This document shows positions 23,501 to 38,500 of a DNA stretch of 64,000 nucleotides, one piece after another. Position 1 is the first letter of the stretch. Each line of letters opens with the position of its first letter. A model generated the notes under the pieces. The model was not told where the DNA came from. It searched no databases and was given only the letters and a program-made list of their open reading frames with translations. The stretch is from the NCBI GenBank assembly GCA_030867875.1, contig JAOWCC010001501.1:25231036-25295035 (forward strand), in the 5' to 3' direction. Source of the stretch: Actinernus sp. WN-2022. Taxonomy: Eukaryota; Cnidaria; Anthozoa; Actiniaria; Actinernidae. The translations under genes were made by a program, and so were the position numbers.

Positions 23501-26500
23501 GACAATTCTGGGAAAAGAGAAAAACGAGACGAAACTTAGAGACTGTTTGTTTGTCTTTTTAAGTTCCGTAGAAACCTTCACCAGATTTAATATCCCCGCC
23601 TTCTTGATAGGTAGATTGAAAATATCAATGTTTCTTTTACTTGCATAAACTGAAAAATAAGATAATTTTAGCGAATATAAATCATATTAATGCGGCTACT
23701 AACTTTAGCGATTCACTTAAAAATATATAGATTTAGATAGTGTTTCACGCGACGTCTTCAACATTCTAAAATCTAAACTACAAGATCTAGAAAGCTGTTC
23801 TTTTTATGATTTAGAGATCGGTATACTCAGTTTTCGTCGAAAATTTCACGTCGATACGGTGATTCGCTTTTGAGTTACAGATTTTTGAATTTTGTGGCAG
23901 CCCACTAAGCTCAGCGTTCCTAAATGTCACGAAAATCAATACATTTTGGCGAGTTAAAATTTTAGTCTTGATAATCTTTTAAGAGTGATATCTAAATTGG
24001 TTTGAATAGAAAGCTAATGAAAGAGAGAATTATGTTTATACATAATGTCTATGAAGGTGATACAATTGTAAAAGTTGTTGGTAAATATTGTTACAGTTTG
24101 CTTACAGTATTTAATAATAGTAATTTGAGATAGTTATGAATGTTATTTCATTGTATTTCGATTTATATTTAGTTTTATAAGAATTCCTATGTACCATTTC
24201 TGGTGTTTATATGGAATAAAGTTTATCATATACTAATTAACTAAATTGTTCAAATATTATTTGCCCAACAGTTCGGTTGCAAAGTACTCTATTGCTCCAA
24301 CATTTTGGTCATTAATGCATTCTTGCCTGCTATATGCACTGCCTTCAGAAAATACAACAATTTTAGACCTATTTCTTTTGCGTGACGTCAGTGAAAAAAA
24401 ACACTATTGGTCAACCTTGAACATCACTGGATAAATGTTATAAATGAAAAATTTGATTTGTGAGAGATAAATATGATAGAAACTACAGGAAAAAAGATAA
24501 AGAAAAAGAAAGAAAAGAAAAAAGAATAAGGAAAAAAAAAAAAGGTGCGTCGGCCGGGAATCGAACCCGGGTCAACTGCTTGGAAGGCAGCTATGCTCAC
24601 CACTATACCACCGACGCATCACATGGTTTTACCTCTGTGAATTATACACTTTATTGCTAATGTCGGTTACAAAGGAACCTGTCAGTAAACCAACAATGCA
24701 ACCACCGGTAATGATAGCTTTGTTGTCTGATACAAAAAGCAATCGGCAAATTAGAAAACAGTTTTATGAAAAACGCACATGCTTTTTAATAGATCGACTC
24801 TCGAGCTGACTTTTTATGTTACTTGAATAATCTATGGTTAAGCAAAATGTTAAAAAATGTATGGAACGTCGAATATTTCCCGTCATACTGAGACAGCAAA
24901 AACTAACCCGATACTTTACGTGTAAGACAAAGGTTGACTTGTGCAATCGGTTATAAAATGCTCGATTACCTTTCTGGCTCGTCATGTCACGCGTGACCAG
25001 TAACACAGACAATTTATACGAAGCATGGATTCGACTCTCGTCGCTTCGCATCAAATCTTATGTATCAGTCAATTCCAAACCCGTGCCGATCCCCCCCACC
25101 GTGCCACCCCCGGGCATTTGATCAGAGGCTTGCTCCCGAGGGTGGGGAATTTGACGAGTATCTAGGCCCTCAGGGGCGGGCATTTGACAAACAGTGGGGG
25201 TGGGGCATTTGATCGGTGTTTAAAAAATACATTATTCGCATCGCTTGCGTTGAAATGGCGAACGTACGTGTCTTCGAGGACTTCCAGGATAAGGATTGTG
25301 CATTTGTAGAGGCCTGGCTTGAAAGAGTGAACCTGCCAAATTTGAAGGCCACTTTCAGAGGTACATACCATAAATTGTTATGTTTAAACCTATAAACTAT
25401 GTTGTTTTGCTTTGCTTCGTGAACTTTGACCGACTGCGTGATATTATTAATAGTTGGAAAAGACTTGGTGCCTGCAGTTAAAAACAGGCCGACCCAGCTG
25501 CTGAGTTGGTCGAACGCTGTTACATACTTTACTGATATACCAACAACATAAGTTAACATATTCAATTTCAAACCATTACGTTTATTATAAAGTACATAAC
25601 GGAAACCAAGAACGATCGAGCCGGTAGAAATGATTGTTCTTATCCCTGACCGGTTGAAGGTGATTTTCACCGTCGGTGTTTCCTGTGAATTGCTTGAGTC
25701 AGAGTTTGTCAATAAAACAATGATTTCATTTATTTGTCAATAATCTTTGCCTTGTCTTTGCCGAAAAGTTTTGGAAATATTTTTTCTGATCCGGTCCCCT
25801 ATGGTGGGGCATTTGAACAGCCTGGATGAAAAACTGGTGGGGCATTTGAACAGTTTTTCTGCCTTGGTAGTGGGGCATTTGATCAAAAAAAATTCAAAAT
25901 GTTCAAATGCCCGGGGGTGGCCCGGTGGGGTCATGCACGGGTTTGGAATTGACTGATACATTACAGAATGAAATTAAATGACATACTGATTGACGATGCT
26001 ATCTTTTCCTCTCAATTTGCTAATTTAGTGCTGAATATGGCAAGGCTTTCGAGCATGCTGTGGGGAGGTCGATCAACATTCGAGATCTAAAAACGAAACT
26101 TAGAGACTGCCGTCTGCTTTTCGATTCTACAATCGTGTGTTTATATTGAGCCAGAAACCGTAGATTTGGGTCACAGTAAAGTGTTTTAAATCTTGTTCAA
26201 CCATTTTGGGGTGATTTATGATCATATTGCATTAAAATGCATTACAAATCCTTGGAATTCTCTTAAAAGCAGCTCTTTAAAGCAAGCTAAAAAATACACT
26301 GCTCTGCACCCATCTATCTAGATATCAATAGGCTTCAGCCGGTGAGCACTATTTAACAACAACCGAGACCAGAAAGGAGGGACTTATGTTCAGTGACCGG
26401 TTAGGTTTTTTGTTAATTATTGGGTAAGCTGTGTTTATCAGAATACAATAGCTTGTCCGATAATTAACCGGTCACTGAATATAATTAAGTCTCCACTTTC

Positions 26501-29500
26501 TGGGCTCGCTGGTTGTTTATATAGTGCTCACCGCTTTTCATGCGACAAATCCAACTCTAATGTGGAGCTAAATCTAGTGGTATGGTTCATTAAAAGGTAA
26601 ATAAAAGTAAACAACTTTAATTACGTGTCTGAATTTCTAACGGGACCTGAAACAACCACACGAGGCTGATCAAAGCCATGACCCGGATAATTCACAGATC
26701 GAATTGGAATTTAGTGTGTTGGTTTTTGTGGAGGAAGGAAAACCGGAGAACCCGGAGGAAAATCCTCAGAGCAAGGGCAAGATACCAACAAACTCAACTC
26801 ACATATGGCGTTCATTTCGAGAGATATATTAGATTGCCCTAGTCTCAGGGAGTATTATGAATCCCTGGGAAGGATTGGGGGATTATGACCCCCACGAGAG
26901 CACTGGGGCCTCTCACCAGCATAAGGACCTTACCCATGAGGGATTATGAATCCCTGGGAAGGATTGGGTATGACCCTCAGGGGAGGATTTGAGCTCCCGT
27001 TACCATGGCAACCTTGACCTAAAAGCAACACGTGCCTCAACCTGAGTACTTCACCTGGGCCACAGAGGTGAGAGGCAAAGCGCTTAACCACTGCGCCACC
27101 CCAGCACTATAGGTCCCCCATCTAGTCTTCCAGCTGACCCTAGACAGGGTCTACTAACCGGAGACACAGATTTCTCGGTTGAATTGGAATTTGGGTTGGT
27201 TTTTGAAGAGGGAGTAAAATCGGAGAACCCGGAGTAAAACCCTCGGGCATGCAAGGGAGAGATACCAACAAACTCAACTCACATATGACGCCAGGTCCAG
27301 GAATTGAACCCCGGGCCACAGATGTGAGAGGCAAAGCGCGTAAAGACTTAACCACCGCGCCACCCTGTCTCCCATGCATTGAAATCGGCGCATGAAAAAT
27401 TTGTCATCTCTTATGGACCATGATTTCGTACAAACCTGCAATATCGCCCTTGTTCCTGTAAGCCTTTTTAAATTCCTGGTTGAGATCCTCGCTAACTTTA
27501 ATATCTTGGAACATACGCGCTAGTTTATTGATATAATCTGCTGGCATGCCAACATCCTAGAAAACAAAATATGTCCACATTAAAGGGGCACTATCAACCC
27601 CCAAATGATACACTTTCTCATGACGAAAGACAAAAATAACTGTTCAGATTAGCAGAGTATGCTTACCATGTATACTGCATGGAGAAAATTTGAGACAATT
27701 TTGATGAAAGATGGCAAAGATTCAGTGGATGAAAAATAATTTAGAGCAACTTCAAATTGGTTCATGTTTCTAGAATAAGCTGTTGTAATCCACTTTAATC
27801 TTTGCCATCCTCTATCGAAAATGTTTGAAAAGCATATCAGGACATTCACATGGTATTCCTCTTCTATCTCAGGGTGTTATTTTTGTAGTTTTGTTTTAAA
27901 AAAACTTGAAGGTTCAATTCGATTGGAAGTGCCCCTTTCACCGTTCTCATGTCAAGACTATTATAACTATTATAACTACTATAAGTAATAGCATGACATG
28001 AGGGAAATTAGTGAGTAAAGTTACCGGATAGCGGAGGAAGGATTTGTGGAAGTCCCGACATATGCAGACTCAGTAATGCATTGTTCAATAGCACTGCGGC
28101 TGTGTTAATGTCGCTTGTGCTGATGTGGCTAGTGAAAACCAAGCAGGCTTTAGTGTAAAGCGGCTGTGTCACGATGTGTCACGGTGTGTCACAGTGTGTC
28201 ACGGTGCCTTTCTATTCGTTGCACCGGGCTAGAAACAGTTATTTTCAGCGATTTTCATATGAACTGCACATGCATGTGGAATGGTTTAAATCAAAGCAAA
28301 TATTCAAAACTGAATTACTAATATTGAAAATACTTTCAGTCAAGTATAAAGGGAGGGGAGTTTAACAGTTTGTAGCCAAAGTGGGATGGAATGCAATCAC
28401 GTGGTTGTATTTCAGGAATGCAATCACATGGTTGTATTTCAGGAATGCAATCACGTGGTTGTATTTCAGGAATGCAATCACGTGGTTGTATTTCAGGAAT
28501 GCAATCACGTGGTTGTACTGGACGGCAAAAAAATCTGACTTCATATATTTGAAGGCACTAGTAGTAGATCGATAGTGTTATTAGTAAAACCTGTTTGTAA
28601 ATGCTATTTTCCACCTCCAATCGATTGTCGATCTTTCTAAAACAGCGTTAGAAGTTTGTTTGCCATCCAGTAAAGCCTTTCCCATGGGATCACGAGCGCA
28701 GTTCATTGGTTATCGAAGTGAAAAACGCCTAATAACAGCTACCAATGGTGTGATGAATCCATGCATGCACAACACCATGACAGTGCTCCTTTAACAGTGT
28801 TCTGTTACTAGAACAATAGCCCACTTTCGATATATACTTCACTTGTCACGCACAATGGTTTCAATACGAGGCTCTGCAACAAATTACATTAAATCCATTC
28901 TATTCTCCTAGGGAAGCCTCACATTGAAACCTTTGTATGTGTCAAGTGAAGCATAAGTTCCATGGGCAAAATGTAAGCTCCGCCACTCTTAGTTAGTGTT
29001 TTCCACGTTCCCAAGCCGTGCACTTTTACTTAGATTTTTTTTAAACAAACATGGCGGAAAGGCTGAGTTCAGCGATAATTTTCGTAACATTCTGAATGAC
29101 ACATCCTACCTTTCGTTGAATTTCTGAAATATTTTCAAAGAACTCAAGTTTATATTTCAGTGCTTGTGGGGCACTGCTTGCGTGCTGATTGGTCAGATTA
29201 TTTTAATTGACAGCTGTGGAACTATGACTTTAAATATTTCACAGATTTGAACAGTAAGTTGCACTTTGTTCGATCATGTCTTGTCCGTGCAGGAAAAAGA
29301 CTGGGAACAACGTAACCAGAGCGAAGCTGTCACTTTCTGCCATGCGCACTGCAGTGCTCTCTTGCCCCACAAGGAAACTACAATCTGAGACAGAAAACTG
29401 ATCGCAAATTTTCGGCCGTGCTGGTGTTTCGTTCTCCTCTCCTACCTCAATGTTGGTACTCTAAGCCAATCGTTCTACCCAATATTGGGGAGGGAAAAGG

Positions 29501-32500
29501 CGAAAGTGTCGCAATAGTCTCGGATTGTAGCTTCATATCCGGTTACAATATGTGGAAGATTTGTTAGATTTGTTTCCTAAGCTTGGACAACAAGCCTCGT
29601 TTATATGGCTTTGTGAATAAATTGCATATCCCTATCAAAAGAAAGGCTGAGGTACACCGTACGCTATATGTCCAATTGACCTTATTCATAAAGGCATCAA
29701 AGCGAGGCTAATTATCCCAGCTTGTCACAGGAAGTGAAAAATATACAGTGGATGGCACAAAATAACGTTAATTTCCTTATGACACAAAAGAACACAACAG
29801 CGTCGTACGACACAAACTAAGACATTTCTGGCCAGCCACACCCTCATAGTATAATTTACCCCATAGTACTGAGGAGCTTTAATTAGCTCGCATTATACGT
29901 ACACGTGCTTTCCGAGATCCAATTTTTAGGTTGGTTTTTGAGGAGGGAGAAAAACAGAAGAACCCGGAGAAAAACCCTCAAAGCAAAGGTGAGATACCAA
30001 CAAACTCAACCCACGATGATGCCGGGTCCGGGAATCAAACCCAGGCCACAGAGGCGAAGAGCTTAACCACTGCGCCACCCCGACTCCTTCTTATGATCAC
30101 AGACAGAAATAACTACTCAGAGCGGGACACAATGTATTGTTCTAACTAATATGGCCGCTGCGTCATAAAACCACATTGTTACAAGACTTCTTCCCGCGGG
30201 CATGGGATATGAATAAGATGCATACAAAAGGAGCAGTTTTGATTACCCTAAGCCATTCCACCATGTTCTCTTCCATTTCGCTATCTGCCGACGTGTCTAG
30301 AATAAGCCGTCTCGTGAGGTGAGCTTTGTGATATCTGTCGAGAATCAGTTTAAAAGAGGTTAATGTTTACCGCTCTTTCAATAAGGTTATCTATTCCGAG
30401 GAACAAGCAACAGGCCTTTACCGCAAGGAACTATGGTCTTTCTTAGGTATCTGTTTTTATTCAACTGTGGATTTCTTGCTGAACCACAGGAGGCCCAAGC
30501 GTAGTTTCTGTGTAATATCAGTCTCAGTATAATATATGAAATTATAAAATCGTCTCTAAACTGTGTGTGGTTGCCATTTTACTGAAACTTAATTTTACTA
30601 AAACATGAACTTGGTCTCCCTGTGGCCGAACTTGACTTCAACTTGAGTAGCGGAGAACTCAACAATGGACATAAACAGTCCTAATAATCAGTTAGTTAAT
30701 GTTTGCTTTGAGGGTATTGATCCCTCAACTGAACAGGAATAAAAATTATTTGTATTGGCAATGTGCAAGAGTTTGTGCTTCGTTTGGAATACTTTTTTGC
30801 CTGACATACATGTACAACTATTTAAAAAACGTTGTTGGTTGAGGCAAGCCTTCGCGACCAGACCGAAAGGAAATATGGGAATAGGAGAGCAGATATAGAT
30901 TTTGATATCGTCAAGTGAAGCTATTTCATCTATTATTGCTTGCTTGATATAAAAATTAATACACTAACGTATAATTTTGCCGTTATATTCGATTACAAAA
31001 TTGGCCTGCTACCCATGCTCCCTTTCGGTCTGGTCGCGTAGGTTTAAGTCAAATTCACCGACAACCTGTTTTGAACAAGCTGTATACTAATGGCACCAGT
31101 GAAGAAATATTCACCTTAATTGCGACCAGAGTTCTTTTTGGTATTGGCTTGCTACTTCAGTTTTGCTCCAAACATACAACTTTAATTACCCATTTTGCGG
31201 TTGATACTATCGCTACGGTCACCCTGTGGATAATCACGGGAGCGAGGCGATTTCAGGCAACACGCATTTGTTTTATTCTATTTTGTAAAGAAACCTGCGC
31301 GTTGCCCGAAATTTCCTTGTCCCCGTGTTTATCCACAGGGTAACCGTTGTGACAGTATCAACCGCGAAATGGGCCCGCATTGAAAGGGCTGTACAATACA
31401 TGTACATCGTGTAATACATCAGTTGTAATATATACACAAAATATACGGAAAGAGAAGTTGAAGTTTGCATGGGAGATATAAGCTAGCTGTACACGGTCAA
31501 GTTACTTTGGGCAGGGTTCTTTTAGGATGAGAAATTCGGAACGGATTTGCATTGTGTTCAAAATTATAACTAGCATAATACAGTAGTTGATGCAGAGGAA
31601 TTGATGTTTGGCTCTCATCCAAGATGGCACGGTCACAATATGGCCGCGTTCTCGCCGTACTTCGTTCATACTCTTACGGAATCTCCTGTGTTCAGTATGA
31701 AGGCAAAGGGGAAATGTTTTGATTAATTCCTGCCCAAACCTCTGCGGGCCAGTCTTAAGACGGTTGGCGTACCTACGATTATGTCGTGGGATTCACAGCT
31801 TCCGTGCCGTACCGTTTAGCGTAGAATGGATTTCGTATAAGTGGGAAATTTACGACAGTTACTTGTTGCACATGTATACCGTGACATTGAAATGGTTTTC
31901 CCATTGTTTTTGTTCTTCTGATCCAATCAAATTACAGAGTTTCGGTATGGCCAAGTTACAGTGCAGCTACAGTATACGTCTTATACATGATGACGTCATG
32001 CTTTTGTGATCACCACCAAGCCTCACTTTGACACAACATTCCCTCTCCTCAAAGAATACCAAGACAATGGTCTAAATTAGAGGTTTCTAACGAAAGTGAA
32101 GTGCGGCAAGCAGTATAGTATCTGAAATTGTAGTTTAATAATCTGACTCCTACTCCTAGCGAGAGTCGTGTGATATTAGTGCACAAGTAAATAAATTGCC
32201 TGAATTTGCCATGGACACTTCATGTAGGGGAGACAACCATTTCCGATCTCAAAATCCTTTAGTTGCTTAATTATCGATGTATTTGACTTCTTAAGTTATA
32301 ATCCGCTAACGGCCGTGGTGCATTGAATAGTGTATACGTTTAAATGAGGTCGCAGCAGTACATTGAAATGTAGTGAGGGATCGCTATCGTCGACAGTGCG
32401 CATTCAGTTTGTTTCTTTCAGTGTTTCTCTCATTAAAAAAGCTTGGCAATTGTTATATAAAACAAATATATGATATTTTCCCATTTGTTTGTTGTCATAT

Positions 32501-35500
32501 AATGATATATGTACAGAGGACGTCACAGTCGCGACTGTGTCTAGTGGCGTAGGCCACTGAGTACGACGACCCAGTTCATGTTTGATCATTTGCATTAAAT
32601 GCGTGAACACAGTGGGTCAAGCAGCTGTTCTTCAGTTCGTTAAAGCAAGGAACAGCCGTCAGACAAGGCTTTAATCATTCTAGCCTTCCCAAAACACCGA
32701 AAAAAACATCTGATCGCCTATCGTCTGTTACTCTGGTGAGGAAAGAATCAAACACAGAAACTCTGCTCGGATACAAGCCGCATTCACCGAGGAAACAGGG
32801 TTTTCTTTCACAACCTAAAGCATTAAACAGCATCCTACTGTTTTGATAGAATGTTTCAATATGGTAGTGTAGGTATCATGGATAAGGCCTATTGCTGGTT
32901 TGCAATCAATCCCCAGAGATAACCGCATATCAATAAAATAGCAAGCAAAAGTGTAGTTTTGAACTTCCCGCGGCCTCTTCCATATTAGGAAAATTCCATA
33001 TTCCATATTTGGAAGAGTTGCCATGATATTCAAAATGGCGGTTTCTAGGTCCCAGACTTCTATATCGACACTCTTCGTTTGACCAAGATGGCGGCGATGA
33101 CGTCACGTGGAAACGAGCAATCTCGCAAGAAATCTGCACTGAGTGAAACTTGTTGTCAGTGTAACAAGTACATAAAAAGTAAGAGGAAAATAATTAAAAT
33201 TAAGGAGTTCAGCTACTCACCAGCTGTAAACACTTACCTCATGAACACATCCTTGTTAACTACATATTTTAAAACTAATAACTGGAACAAAACAGACATG
33301 AAGAATGTTAGTATAATATGTATATATATAATATATATAATACATATATAAGTTGGTAGACTTCTCGTTTGAACTTTTATTCAACTCTGAAAATATACTA
33401 ATTGTGTCTCGGTAAATATTCGACTTTGGTTAATAATAATTATTGTTAAATAGTACTTTTCAAAAGACTAATTATGTGAGGAAAACTTGGCATTATTTCC
33501 AACTTACAACGTCTTTTAGTTTGGCTTCTATTTCATCAGAAGTCAGTTTCTTGCTGTAGGTGGTTTTTCGTAATAACATGTCACAATAGTTGGCGAGTAG
33601 TTCAGGACATCGGGACTCTGGTTGAGGTTTAACACTCAGCCCTCCACCCCTGGAAAACAATGGGAAGACAGTTAGGATCCATTTATATGGACAAACAGTT
33701 GTCCAGGGAACGCGTGGCACCCTACCGCCAGAACCAATTTTCCCGAGCTTTTAGGGAACAGGTCAAAACACATGCACAGATTTTCAAGATCTTTTTGGCG
33801 TGTGCTTACGCGACCGGTCCCGTACTTCTATCTTTAATCCGCAGAAACGCAGATGAGCTGAGGCTCAAAATGACTGCATGGCCTCTGGTACTCAACGCTG
33901 CTTGTTAATTCTGCTTAAAAGACTGTTCATTAGAAAGGGTACATAAACACGTAGACCGCCTTCCAGTTAGCCGAACCAGTGGTTAAAGTGCATTTAAGCC
34001 CTGGCTAAATATATTTCTTACGAAGAGACTAGAGGCCATAGACAAAGGATTCCGTAATAAAAATTTGATTTGATGTAGTTGTCATGGTGTATTGGCCATT
34101 CAAAGTTGCCCAAAAACGTGTCTTGGGTTGCCTGTGGATGAAAATCAAGCGCGCGAGAGCTTTACAAAATTGGCACTCACAGGGTCTAGTTTGACGTCAT
34201 CAACAGAACAATATGCTCGATGCACCATTGCATGAAAGACTGAATAATTAGCTCTCCGAAACGGTTAGCGCGATATTATTATCTTCTTTCTCGGTTATCT
34301 ATTTTATGATGATGTAAATATTATATATATAAACTTTGGTTTTGTTGAGCACTCTTTTTCAGATTGTACCATTGCTGTTTGCATTAATGCTGGCCCGCTA
34401 CTCTGTAGTTTGAGCACTTTGGCATGGTACAGTGAACCTTTTAAACTGCCTTGTTTCAAGCTTGCTTGCTTCATAGCTAAGGTTCAGTCTGAAATCTCTG
34501 TTCTGCGTTTTTGAGTTTGCCGTCCAATAAAGCCTTTCCCATGGGATCACAAGCTCAATTCATTCGTTATTGAAGTGGTATCTCATACAGCACGCAACTG
34601 TTTCCTGAAAAACTCCTAATGATCTATTACGTTCTGCGAATGAAAATTTCCCCATCTGAAACAAGCTAGTGTAGTTTGCATACAGACCAGTCATTCATTG
34701 TACTTACGGTTTAGCCTTGCTTGGTAATTCTAACTTGAATATTGTCGTATCATTCACTACAGTCTTGAAAGCCTGTCAACAACAAGTCAAACATAATAAT
34801 AATGCATCGGGAGAATGGAACAAGAAAGAGTACCAATCATTAATTACACATGTATACCCAAGGGAGAGGTACAGTACCGCGGTCATTTTTGCGGTGACCG
34901 CGGTCACTCCTGAGGTCGCCGCGGTCACTATTGAGGTCGCCGCGGTAATCGTGCCGCGGTGGTCATGCCGCGGCGCTAACCGCGACCGCATGTAACATCT
35001 ACATGTACATCTCATACATTTTACTTTGAAGCAGTTGGCTTCGTTAGAACGTGAGCGTGAACGGCGGTCTCGAGTAAGAAAGACAACTTACGAAAGTTAA
35101 CAAAAGATTGTTAGCGCGCCGTGTCTTACGAAATGCTTATTTTGAAGCAGTTGGCTTCGTTAGTTAATAAGAACGCGAACGGCGGTCTCGAGTAAGAACG
35201 ACAACTTACGAAAATTAACAGAAGATTGTTAGCGTGCCGTGGCTTGTAAGAAATGCTTAAAAAGAAGCAGTTGGCTTCGTTACAGTATTGTGCAAAAGTC
35301 ATGCAAACATATTTCGACGAATTTCGCTCTTTGTTCAGCGACATTTCGACGATTTGTCAAACGAAAATTCGGGCCGAATTATCGAAATATCGTGATCCGA
35401 AACGTGTCTGTTGATTGCACAATTACGTATTTTAACCTTTCTTTCACTAGGATTAACGCGTGACAAATTCGAATTCATAACAAACAGTTTTACAAACGTA

Positions 35501-38500
35501 CGGTAAGATGGTTTTGGTAAATACCCTGCGTGCCAGAGGCGTCAAAAAGTCAAGATTCTTATACTGCGCAGTATAATAAAAGTTCCTGTCAATCGTGAAC
35601 TGTCAGCCAGACGCGACTGTCTCATTTCTGACACAAATACCGCGGGGAAAGTAATTTCCATTTACGCGAATTGACTGATCTGGTTCGATGCATTAAAGCT
35701 CTTAATAGCGCTGCGCGGCAATGACGTCACAAATTTTTAGACCCCCCGCGTGACTCAGACACATTTACCACTTTTCGCGTTAGAACTTACAAGAATTGAC
35801 TAGCACTTCAGTTCGTCGTCTGACTATTCTACCAGAAATGACGGCTTTCCTGCATTATATTACGAAGGAGAACCTGATGATTGTACTGTCGAACAGCTTA
35901 AACGTTGGCTAAAATACAGAGGATTGAAACAAAGCGACAAACGGCGATCTTATCAAGCGAGTTTCGCGTCTAGGGCCCCGTAGGGGTGCAAAGATGGCGC
36001 GAAATACAGTGTTTGTATGGGAATCCGACGAATCCGATGCCAAATAATTTCCGTAAAATCGAATTTCGGAAATATTCACTGTCTGCAAACTTAAGATACC
36101 AGGTAAGAGATTAACTGATCAAAATGTAAGGGATGTAGTTGTACTGGGAAGCGTGCAATCAGATTTCCATACATTTCGGCTGTAACAACGCGGGAAAATT
36201 TACAGACAAAGGTATAGAAAACTGAAAACACGATTGCACGCTTTCCAGCACAGCTACATCCCTCAAATTTTGATCAGTTAATCTTTTACCTGGTATCTTA
36301 AGTTTGCTGACAGTGAATATTTCAGAAACTCGATTTTACGGAAATTAGTTGGCATCTGATTCCCATACAAACACTGTATTTCGCGCCGTTTCCCCGGCTC
36401 CTACAAAAAGTGGTGGAAATTATCTTGGACTGGCCTATTCGTTGCCGCAAACCACGTTTAATATAGTCAATCTCTAGCTGAATCCCAAACCTATCTTTTC
36501 CCATTGAATATCGTTGTAAGACTTACCTAAACTTTGAAAAGTCAGGTTTTCCGTAAGAGATTCATCGGCGAATGGGAATATTGACTGTATATTGTAGCCA
36601 GCAGGTAACTTAATATTTGAAATTCTTTAAAATTAAATTCATCGGAGACCAAAACTAATGTAATGGCTGGAAAATAGATACCAACTGCAAGATTTTGAAC
36701 AGACTAACAAAGGTACGAGCTAATCATTTATGGTTAGACAAATCTTCACAGACAAATATGCCCGGAATTTTCTCTGTAATATTTCTCTGTACAAATGATA
36801 TTTTTGTTTGCAAATTTATAGCTTTGTAAAAAAAATATTACCCTAAAATTAAGCAGTCTTGCTTTATATTTTGGTGTGCTCTTTCAAGCTATTATATTAT
36901 GTTTTGCATTTGTCGAGTTTTCAAATTACCTGCAAGATACCCATTCCGTGCGACATTTAGGAAAGAGATTTTAAAACTTCATTTGTGTTCGTAAAATAAA
37001 TCAAAGCATTGTAGATGTACATGAGTCAGTTCGCTTCAAAACTTTATTTCAAATCCATAAATTCAATTAAGTAAACTATGGTTGAACTGTAATTCCTTCT
37101 CGCTATGTTTACTGGCGGGTAGTGTATAGTTCAGACAAACTCCCCTTTGCATTTCAATTCATGCCCACTTGTCTCGTTATTATTCTGTGCTTTTGAAGTC
37201 TCCTGTAAAAACATTTATCCAACGCTGACATTTCTCACTGAGTTTTGGAACGGAAAAGCACTGAGAAAAGATGAGAAACTCTGCTAGCGGTGTACCAATC
37301 GATGCTTCCATCTCCGAGAGGATATCTCTTTGAGCGATTTATGAAGGTTTTTATACATCTAGAGTCACTCTTACACCTTCCCCAGCAACAGTGCTTGGTA
37401 GTTACCATTACTGATATGACTGGGAATCTTATTTCAGGTATTTCTTCTTTTTTTTTGATCGAAAAACCTATGAATCATGTTCTAACACGACTCTCAAAGT
37501 CACTGAAATACTGTAAACAGCCGCGTGTGTTTGTCTGAGTTTTGCGGGGGGTCTCGTTTCAGACAATCTATTTTTAGTATTACCGCGCAGCGCTATTCAA
37601 AAGGAATTGCACTTTCCGAGTAGAAGTTTTCTGGTAAGAGTATAGAAGTTTTTGTACGTCTTTCAATATGACAAACGTTGCTTCAAAACTCTGTCGATGT
37701 TCTGTAAAAACATCAGACTGACACGTTCACGCCTGACTGATTGCACGTGGAAATTCAGACTCCAAGAAGAGTTGAGAATTTAATACGCAACTATTTACAA
37801 TGATTTATGCCGAAACCTTTTAATACTAGTAACAAGACAAGGATCTGCCATAAATGTGAAACTACACTGAAGAAAAAGTTTATTTGGTGTTATGCTTCGT
37901 TAGTTAATAAGAATGCGAACGGCGGTCTCAAGTAAGAAAGACAACTTACGAAAGTTAACAGAAGATTGTTAGCGGGCCGTATCTCAAGAAATGCTTATTT
38001 TGAAGCAGTTGGCTTCGTTAGGTAATAAGAATTAACGCGAACGGCGGTCTCAAGTAAGAAAGACAACTTACGAAAGTTAACAGAAGATTGTTAGCGGGCC
38101 GTATCTCAAGAAATGCTTATTTTGAAGCAGTTGGCTTCGTTAGTTAATAAGAACGCGAACGGTGGTCTCGAGTAACAAAGTTAACAGAAGATTGTTTACG
38201 AGAAGTTTAATGCCTCTGATGCCGGTGATCGTTCTTTGGGTGATTAGGCTCAACGCATAAGCTGTTTGTCATCCATCACATTCAAAGCTTTCAAGTACGA
38301 AGACTGCTAACAACGTACATGTATTTCCATTGCGGCACCGCGGCAAGCACCTCGGTTTATCACCTCAGTTTGCAACCGCGGCGTCCTCAAAAACTACCGC
38401 GGTCATTTGTGCGGTGACCGCGGTCATTTGTGCGGTGACCGCGGCGCCGTACTGCGGCTCCGCGTCTGGTGCACGAGGTTTTTCCGCGGTCGGATGTCCC

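Noticed and set aside
25170..25712. 180-residue minus-strand frame
   Set aside because: It lies in a non-coding TIR element opposite the exon-like frame at 25255-25360, has no domain and ends in the subterminal motifs.
28362..28575. Open frames on both strands
   Set aside because: Translation of a 27-bp minisatellite, stop-free because 27 is divisible by three.
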